DNA from: Methanobacteriota archaeon
GTDB taxonomy: Archaea; Thermoplasmatota; Poseidoniia; Poseidoniales; Thalassarchaeaceae
DNA: 8,576 nucleotides
Direction of reading: 5' to 3'
Assembly: GCA_014384685.1 (NCBI GenBank)
Contig: JACNFL010000303.1
Coordinates: forward strand, 1-8,576
In this document: positions 1-5,600 of the stretch, piece by piece
How the letters are laid out: each line of letters opens with the position of its first letter
How positions within the stretch are numbered: position 1 is the stretch's first letter
Notes under the pieces: generated by a model
What the model saw: only the letters and a program-made list of their open reading frames with translations
What the model was told of the DNA's origin: nothing
Database searches by the model: none
Program-made: the position numbers and the translations under genes

Positions 1-906
1 TAAGCGGATTTCGTGGTTAGAAAGCCGATCAAAGTCTACGTTTGTGAGATAACCAACTGCCGCTCTAGCACCCGCAATCCCTGCATAATTGGAAGAACCT
101 CCTTCCAAGCGGGCGGGACCTGATAAGAACTCTAGATTCTTCTTTGATGCTGAAACAATAGTGGTGCCACCACCACTAACCGTTTCGAGATTAGCCATTG
201 ATTCCTCTTTTGCAAAAAGGGCACCAACCCCACTCGGGCCAAGCATTTTATGCAGGCTGAAAGCAAGATAATCACAACCTAAATCTTTCACACTGACCTT
301 CTTGTGTGGAATTGCTTGAGCAGAATCAAGTAATACTTCGGCCCCAAAATCATGAGCGATTTTGGTGATTTCAGATACGGGATTTGTCACTCCATCTAGA
401 TTGCTTGTGAAGGGAATTGCGACAAGTCGTAAATTATCACCTGCTTTAGCACAGGCTTCCTCAAAAGCCTGTAAATCAAAGGTGTTGTCATCATTTGAAG
501 AAACTTGTTGAAGGTCAATAACACCTTCATTTTCTAATTGCAACCAAGGTACAAGGTTGCTATTATGCTCTTTATCACTAGTGATAACTACATCGCCGGG
601 TTGCCACTGAATCCCATGGGCAATTTGATTTATTGCGGCAGTAGAATTCAAAGTAAATACGAGCTCTTCTCGAGGGGCTGAAATGAAATTAGCCACTACT
701 TGACGGGCCTGAGCCATCATTAAAGTCACTGCAGAACCCCAACGATGTGGGCTTCTCCCACCGCAACCGGGCGTCTCAGTGTAGTAAGATGTGACTGCTT
801 CAACTACTGAGTCGGGCCTCAATGTAGTGCAAGCATTGTCAAGATAACAAACAGGATTCTCTTTTCTCAATGGAGCAAAATCTTCTCTGTATCTATTTGG
901 AGGCAA
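1..906 (-). CDS. Class V PLP-dependent aminotransferase, cysteine desulfurase/SufS-like (C-terminus cut by window edge)
   Basis: A single open frame on the minus strand gives 302 residues and has no stop before base 1. Hallmarks of the SufS/CsdA fold are in the right order: YLDNACTT (residues 21-28, cofactor phosphate and substrate region), NSTAAIN (87-93), KEHNSNLVPW (112-121, with the His that stacks on PLP), LDSAQAIPH (193-201, Asp194 and Gln197 contact the PLP ring) and FSLHKMLGPSGVG (216-228, Lys220 as the Schiff-base lysine), then RLEGGSSN (266-273). The family normally has about 400 residues. The missing ~100 would hold the persulfide-forming Cys loop, so cysteine desulfurase activity cannot be confirmed; a selenocysteine lyase or another class V enzyme remains possible. 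There is no in-frame ATG between the upstream in-frame stop (943-945) and residue 63. TTG at 904-906 is the best start because GGTGAT lies just upstream. It lies 4 bases downstream of the membrane-protein gene, probably in one operon. Expected to be cytosolic. Confidence 0.88.
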   Translation of the reverse strand, partial: MPPNRYREDFAPLRKENPVCYLDNACTTLRPDSVVEAVTSYYTETPGCGGRSPHRWGSAVTLMMAQARQVVANFISAPREELVFTLNSTAAINQIAHGIQWQPGDVVITSDKEHNSNLVPWLQLENEGVIDLQQVSSNDDNTFDLQAFEEACAKAGDNLRLVAIPFTSNLDGVTNPVSEITKIAHDFGAEVLLDSAQAIPHKKVSVKDLGCDYLAFSLHKMLGPSGVGALFAKEESMANLETVSGGGTTIVSASKKNLEFLSGPARLEGGSSNYAGIAGARAAVGYLTNVDFDRLSNHEIRL

Positions 907-909
907 ATT

Positions 910-915
910 ATCACC
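910..915 (-). promoter_or_regulatory. Shine-Dalgarno site overlapping upstream stop codon, decides a TTG start
   Basis: Read on the minus strand, the end of the membrane-protein gene (TGG TGA) plus the next base forms GGTGAT, complementary to the 3' end of archaeal 16S rRNA (the GGAGGTGAT series). It is followed by AAT and then the TTG at 906-904. The spacing suits this right-hand part of the SD series. The overlap with the TGA stop implies translational coupling of the two genes. Confidence 0.6.
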
Positions 916-2059
916 ACGCTTCTTGGTCTGGCAAGTGATTGCTTATTGGGGCACTACTCCCACATTCTTCACAGGTGATTCGGTTAGGGAATACTGAGGA
1001 ACAATCATCGCATCGTTCCCCTGGCGCTCCAACCCCATAACATTCTTCAGTTGCACAAGCCACCTCTAGTACACCCGTAGGTAGACGAGTTACAGGAGTG
1101 TTACTGCCACAAGATGGGCATTCACCATGTTGGCCTTCCACCGTTTCCCCTTCGCCTCGTAATTTACGACTTACTTCACGAGCGCGGTCACTCTCAATCT
1201 CTTGACCAGTTGCACCTAGCATCATTTGTGGATACCAAAGTAGGTGGATTAGAGACCAAACACAAAGGATTCCAGAAATGAAGTACAAGACACGATAAAT
1301 TCCCATTCCAGACGAATCACGGAATGCCACCGAATGGGCCCCAAACCATCCGTTAATGACTACTAGGAAACCCCACGCAATGAGAATCAAAACCCATGCT
1401 TGCAGACTATGATCTCGAATTGCATCCTGCATCTTTCGTGGGTCTGGGTGACTATGTTGAGTTACAACATGTAAATCGCGAGTTTGCATCACTGCTTGCC
1501 ATGTATTAAAACTCAAAAATCCAAGGACTGCTATGCCAATAACCAACCCCATGAAATTAAACATGGAAGATCCAAATGGAAAATTTGGAGCCCCTGCAAT
1601 TGAAATTACCAAACCTGCCTGAACCGAAACCCACCCAACAAAAAGATAGATGGTTTTTTCACGCATTAAGGGGTATTCAGATAGGATGCGCATTATGAAA
1701 AGTGCCCAAAGAATGAAACTTGTAATCATCATTGCAAAAGCTTGCCACTCTACATCAGCAATACCTTCAACTCCGACTGTCCAAATATTACCTCCACCAG
1801 AGAATTCACCACTGGAAAGGTCTGACGATCCGGCGAGGAAAGCAAGTGAACCAATTATCAAACTGATGAGAGATTTGCGACTCCATGTTTCTCTCACCTT
1901 TCGGTAATGAAATGAAAGTTCTACTTTCAAATCATGGAGAGGGACTAACCAAGGTTGGCTAACTGAAAGATGTTGGTCAAGTCGCATGTTAGAGAGCCGC
2001 ATACCGGTGTGCATTTGCTCACCTGTCGCCTGCTCTGACTCAGGCTCCTCTTCCTCCAT
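911..2059 (-). CDS. Six-helix membrane protein with C-terminal double zinc ribbon, unknown function
   Basis: The product has 382 residues, and I do not recognise a named family. There is an acidic N-terminus (1-15), then about six hydrophobic membrane segments near residues 63-77, 105-125, 136-155, 166-188, 219-238 and 254-276. A charged linker (285-310) leads into a Cys-rich tail with eight cysteines as four pairs: C314/C317, C335/C340, C350/C353 and C363/C366. This looks like two zinc ribbons in tandem, the second being a compact CDDC-x9-CEEC knuckle pair. With an even number of helices both ends lie on the same side, most simply the cytoplasm, where a zinc ribbon could bind protein or nucleic acid; this is inference. 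No clear SD precedes ATG 2059, and AT-rich sequence about 26 bases upstream suggests a leaderless mRNA. Met16, Met20 or Met25 are alternative starts. It is followed 4 bases on by the aminotransferase gene, so the two are probably co-expressed. Confidence 0.85.
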   Translation of the reverse strand: MEEEEPESEQATGEQMHTGMRLSNMRLDQHLSVSQPWLVPLHDLKVELSFHYRKVRETWSRKSLISLIIGSLAFLAGSSDLSSGEFSGGGNIWTVGVEGIADVEWQAFAMMITSFILWALFIMRILSEYPLMREKTIYLFVGWVSVQAGLVISIAGAPNFPFGSSMFNFMGLVIGIAVLGFLSFNTWQAVMQTRDLHVVTQHSHPDPRKMQDAIRDHSLQAWVLILIAWGFLVVINGWFGAHSVAFRDSSGMGIYRVLYFISGILCVWSLIHLLWYPQMMLGATGQEIESDRAREVSRKLRGEGETVEGQHGECPSCGSNTPVTRLPTGVLEVACATEECYGVGAPGERCDDCSSVFPNRITCEECGSSAPISNHLPDQEAW

Positions 2060-2061
2060 GT

Positions 2062-2097
2062 GGTGGCCGAGGATTAATCATCAATTAAGAGGCCACC
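2062..2097 (-). promoter_or_regulatory. Putative promoter flanked by a 7-bp inverted repeat, upstream of the membrane-protein gene
   Basis: GGTGGCC (2062-2068) and GGCCACC (2091-2097) are perfect inverted copies enclosing 22 AT-rich bases, inside which TTAAT (2074-2078) and ATTAA (2084-2088) form a second, nearly concentric inverted repeat. On the minus strand the AT-rich part is centred roughly 26 bases before ATG 2059, where an archaeal TATA box would sit for a leaderless transcript. The GC arms would then bracket the TATA box like an operator. A chance repeat or an RNA hairpin from an upstream start are the alternatives. Confidence 0.4.
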
Positions 2098-2163
2098 CTC
2101 ATTTGAATTTGGATTTAGTGTTTTTAACAAAATTATTGATGCAGGGATTAGCGTGAAGAAAAG

Positions 2164-2235
2164 AGCCACTGGCGTGAATTGAACACGCGACCTCCTCATT
2201 ACCAATGAGGTGCTATACCGCTAAGCCACAGTGGC
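2164..2235 (-). tRNA. tRNA-Thr (anticodon GGT)
   Basis: A complete 72-base cloverleaf folds on the minus strand. The acceptor stem pairs GCCACTG (2235-2229) with CAGTGGC (2171-2165), and the discriminator base is T (2164). The anticodon stem CCTCA/TGAGG closes the 7-base loop TTGGTAA, with anticodon GGT at 2203-2201, reading ACC/ACT threonine codons. The T arm is GCGTG-TTCAATT-CACGC. The bases after the discriminator are CTT, so CCA must be added enzymatically. No intron is seen. Confidence 0.95.
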
Positions 2236-2260
2236 AGTAAAGCGGCGACCGGAGGGGCTG

Positions 2261-2266
2261 ATTTAA
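2261..2266 (-). promoter_or_regulatory. TATA-like box for tRNA-Thr
   Basis: On the minus strand TTAAAT lies 26-31 bases upstream of the mature 5' end of tRNA-Thr, within otherwise GC-rich sequence. This fits an archaeal TATA box with transcription starting a few bases before the tRNA. The core is weak and no BRE purine tract is obvious. No comparable box was found in front of tRNA-Ser on the other strand of the same 117-bp gap (2236-2352). Confidence 0.35.
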
Positions 2267-2352
2267 CGGTGTTCATGTGAGCCATTCTCAAATCAATCAT
2301 GCGCTCTTCCATCGTCACCATGAAAGGCAGGGCATGGCTCGCCCGCTTCGCA

Positions 2353-2435
2353 GCCGAGATCGCATAGCCTGGTATCGCGCGTGACTGGAAATCACGTGGG
2401 TTCGTCCCGCGGGAGTTCAAATCTCCCTCTCGGCG
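2353..2435 (+). tRNA. tRNA-Ser (anticodon GGA)
   Basis: The acceptor stem pairs GCCGAGA (2353-2359) with TCTCGGC (2428-2434), and the discriminator is G (2435). The anticodon stem CGTGA/TCACG (2380-2384/2392-2396) holds the loop CTGGAAA with anticodon GGA at 2387-2389, reading TCC/TCT. A long class II variable arm (about 2397-2410, GGG/CCC stem) and the T arm GGGAG-TTCAAAT-CTCCC (2411-2427) confirm serine identity. CCA follows directly at 2436-2438 and may be genomically encoded or coincidental; tRNA-Thr next door lacks it. Confidence 0.95.
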
Positions 2436-2438
2436 CCA

Positions 2439-2443
2439 TTTTT
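2439..2443 (+). terminator. Oligo-T terminator after tRNA-Ser
   Basis: A run of five T on the plus strand follows immediately after the CCA of tRNA-Ser. Archaeal RNA polymerase terminates at short T tracts, so this probably ends the tRNA-Ser transcript and separates it from the giant gene 130 bases downstream. Confidence 0.5.
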
Positions 2444-2480
2444 CAAACAAACTATGGATTAATCAATCAAAAAACAATGA

Positions 2481-2487
2481 ATATATT
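2481..2487 (+). promoter_or_regulatory. TATA-like box for the giant surface-protein gene
   Basis: ATATATT within an A/T-rich tract is the best archaeal TATA-box candidate between tRNA-Ser and ATG 2573. Transcription would start near 2510, giving a leader of about 60 bases that carries the SD. A second, weaker choice is TTTAAC near 2540, which would give a nearly leaderless mRNA, but that would waste the strong SD at 2557-2569. Confidence 0.4.
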
Positions 2488-2491
2488 TCAG

Positions 2492-2508
2492 ACGCCCCTT
2501 AGGGGCGT
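2492..2508. repeat. Perfect 7-bp inverted repeat (hairpin/operator candidate)
   Basis: ACGCCCC and GGGGCGT are perfect inverted copies separated by TTA. The palindrome lies just downstream of the TATA-like box and would cover the region up to the predicted transcription start. No T tract follows on the plus strand, so an intrinsic terminator is less likely than a repressor operator. If transcription starts further upstream it could be an RNA hairpin. Confidence 0.55.
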
Positions 2509-2556
2509 GATAGATATGAAAAGGGAGCATTGAAGGACTTTAACAAACCGCAACAT

Positions 2557-2569
2557 AGGTGGAGAGGAG
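2557..2569 (+). promoter_or_regulatory. Purine-rich ribosome binding site for the giant gene
   Basis: The stretch AGGTGGAGAGGAG offers two overlapping matches to the anti-SD (GGTG and GAGG) and ends three bases before ATG 2573. This, with the signal peptide that begins at once, fixes the start codon. Confidence 0.6.
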
Positions 2570-2572
2570 CCC

Positions 2573-2650
2573 ATGTCAACCCAACGAACTACCCGATTAA
2601 AGGTGATTCTCATCCTTGGTCTGATGATTTTAACTCCGCTTAGCGCAGCA
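2573..2650 (+). other. Sec-type signal peptide of the giant protein
   Basis: Residues 1-26 show a basic n-region (Arg5, Arg8, Lys10), a hydrophobic core (VILILGLMIL, 11-20) and a small-residue cleavage region ending LSAA (23-26), followed by Asp27. Cleavage after Ala25 or Ala26 is likely. There is no twin-arginine motif and no lipobox Cys, so a Sec route is expected. Confidence 0.85.
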
Positions 2651-5600
2651 GATTTGACTCAATATTCGGGGCCAAATGTAGTTGCTTCATCGGGAAACAA
2701 TAGGACTGTAGACGGTTGGTCAGTACCGGGGAACTCAACTATTCTTGATGGTTGGTTGAACGTTGAATCTGGTAATTTTCCTAGTCTAGGAAATGGTAGC
2801 GGATGGGATGGTGCATCAGTCAACTCTAACTTCTCTTCTGGAACCTATCTAGACACTACTTCAACTCACTTTGACGAACTACTTTCCCTTAGTACAAATG
2901 GTTCATACGGAAATATTGACGAGTTCAATAGTGCACCTCTCTTGAGTTTAGCAGCAGGGATCTATACCGGTGGCACAGGGGTAACATGGTTACCTACAAA
3001 CCTGAATTATTCAGGAACACCATCTACTGGTGGAGGAAATACAGTGACGAACGGAACAATCCCTGCAAGTGCAACGGAAGGGAATTTGGTAGTAGGAACT
3101 AATCCAAATGGCGGTATTCCAGCTGGTAGTAATTCTTGGCTTATGGGCGACCCAATCACCTTGCCTTCACCAATTGTCAATTTCACTTTTGAGTTTGACC
3201 ACTGGTATCACATTCACACACCAAGCAACATCAACGGTAACATGGATGGTGTATGGGTGGAATACCGCCTAGATTCGGGGAATTGGACTTGGATGGAACC
3301 TGAATCAGGATACAACAACACGATTTCACCAAATGCATCTGTTCCTGCAGGCACAACAGCAAATGGGACAAATGGATTCCCTGTGTGGGCAAAAACTGCT
3401 TACAGCGGATGGGAACACTCTGTATTCGAATTAGATAATTTGACTGGAATCAACAATGCAACACAGATTGAATTCCGCTATCGCATCTGGACTGACAGCA
3501 ACAGCACAGTCAGACCGGGATGGTATATTGATAACATCACCATTCAAAACATCGGTGCTGGAATGGGATTCTGGCATCATGGTTGCTACGTTTCAACAGG
3601 AACTTGTAGTTACTCTAACAATGCAGTTGGTGCTCTTCAACTAAATCAACCAATGAATCTCTCTGGAGTAACAGGAAACCCAATTCTCAGAACCCATCTA
3701 GAGTGGGATTTAGAAGGGTCAAGTTGGGATAATTTCTGTGTTGAACTTTCCTTAAACAACAACACATGGGTAGATATTTCCAGCACATCGAATAGTACAA
3801 CCACCGCTTGCCGGAGCAGAACAGGGGCAATCCCTGGAAGCGGATATACAATTGGTACTACCACCTATGGTGACGAAACAAATGCTTTGATAGATCTTGA
3901 TTTGGCAATTCCTACCGCTTTCCACAACCAATCAAATGTATATCTTCGTTACCGCCTTGACACCGACTCTTCTGTCCAAAATGGCGGAGTCCTAGATGGT
4001 CAAGAAGGCCTAACTCTTGACCGAATACAAGTTCGTTCAGGTAGCACCAACAATTCTTCAGTCTATTTTGATGACCATCTGACGAATTCCGCAACGATGT
4101 TCCATTATGGAATTGGTACCACAATTGAAGATTGGGCTTACGTAATTATTGGAGCAGGGGGCCTGCTTGAAACCTACGGATTTGAGGATTCACCCACAAT
4201 GCCACCTGGCGGATGGAACGTAGTGGACGCTGGCTCAGGTGATATTTGGGAGTACGGACAATTGCCAACAGGCGTCATCACTGGGCCAACATCTTGGTCA
4301 ACTGGAAATTATGGTTTTGCCACCGACTTAGATGGGGATTATGATTCAAGCACACAAACACATTTGTTTTCCCCCGGTTACATGATTCCATTGGGTGCAA
4401 GTGCTCGGTTGTCTTTTGACCAATGGCGAAAAGCAGAAGCAAATTATGATGGTGGAGCTGTTTTCATCAGTGTGAACAATGGTTCTTGGCAATATTTTGA
4501 CCCCGTGATGCCCAATGGAAGTTCATGGTATGATGGTTCGCAAAATGGATTTGGTGGCCATTTGCTAGCCAACTTAGATGTCTTTGATGGAAGACAATTC
4601 CTAGCAACAGTCCCATGGGAGACAACCACGGCAGACCTTTCAAATCACAGCGGTTCGCATGTCAAATTCCGATTCACATTTGCTGCTGACTCAATTATCA
4701 ATAACCCTGGATGGTATCTTGATGACATTGGTGTAGAAGTTGATTTCTTTGAGAACACTGGGACCTGGTTAAGTCCAACTATTACTCTTGATGAACTTGG
4801 AAATGGATTTGTTGATATATCAGCATTAACACCAAATGGAACTTATGTAACTGGAACTATCACTGATTCTGCAGGAAATGCTTTGGATGGATATGATAAT
4901 CTTTCATTCCCAATTTCACTGGCTGGAATCGACCGAGACACCTACCCTACTGCTAAAATACAATTGAATATGGGCACTAATGATCCGTTTATTTCACCCT
5001 TAGTAACAGATGTACATTATGGGGCAGTGCGTTACTTTGCAGGACTAGATGCACAGAATGGTTGGGACATTGACAGTGGACTTGTACTTGTCAATGATAA
5101 TTGGACAAACCCTACTGCATCCCCTCTAACTATTAGGGGTGATTTTGTAACCTCAACTGCACCAATTCAAAATGTCAATATCTCGGGTGTAGGTAACGGA
5201 GTAACTGTTCAACTCATTGACAGCAAGGGTTCAATTATTGGAAATACAGGTCTAAGCAACTTAATTTCATTCACAAACCCTGAACCCGGATATGGCGTGC
5301 AATTCAGCATCGCATCTTCTGGGTCGTTATCACATGCAATTGCAGAAGGTGCATTTGGACAACCAACCTTGAATCCTGAAATAGATGTTACAGATGATGG
5401 AACTACTGATTGGATGTTCCCCACAGCCCCCAACTTCGGCCATTATGGGTGGCAATCATACATCCACCTGTCTGATTCAGTTGGACAAACAGTTTCGGGA
5501 ACAACCAGCGCTAGTGTCACATCTACATCAACAGGTAGTGGAATTGAAGTATTAATCCCTGATGATGCAACAGTAAACTCAGGCATGATTACCTTCGCTC

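Noticed and set aside
1650..1907. Plus-strand 85-codon open frame
   Set aside because: Antisense to the membrane-protein gene, whose helices and Cys pairs make it clearly the real one. The plus-strand frame at 89-271 is likewise a shadow of the aminotransferase.
2199..2450. Minus-strand 83-codon open frame across both tRNA genes
   Set aside because: Most of it is the antisense of tRNA-Ser and its tail lies in tRNA-Thr. The GDLNSRGTNPRDFQSRA-type peptide is a well-known artefact of reading tRNA genes in reverse.
2492..2508. Hairpin as intrinsic terminator of tRNA-Ser
   Set aside because: No T tract follows the stem, and a T5 tract already stands directly after the tRNA at 2439-2443.
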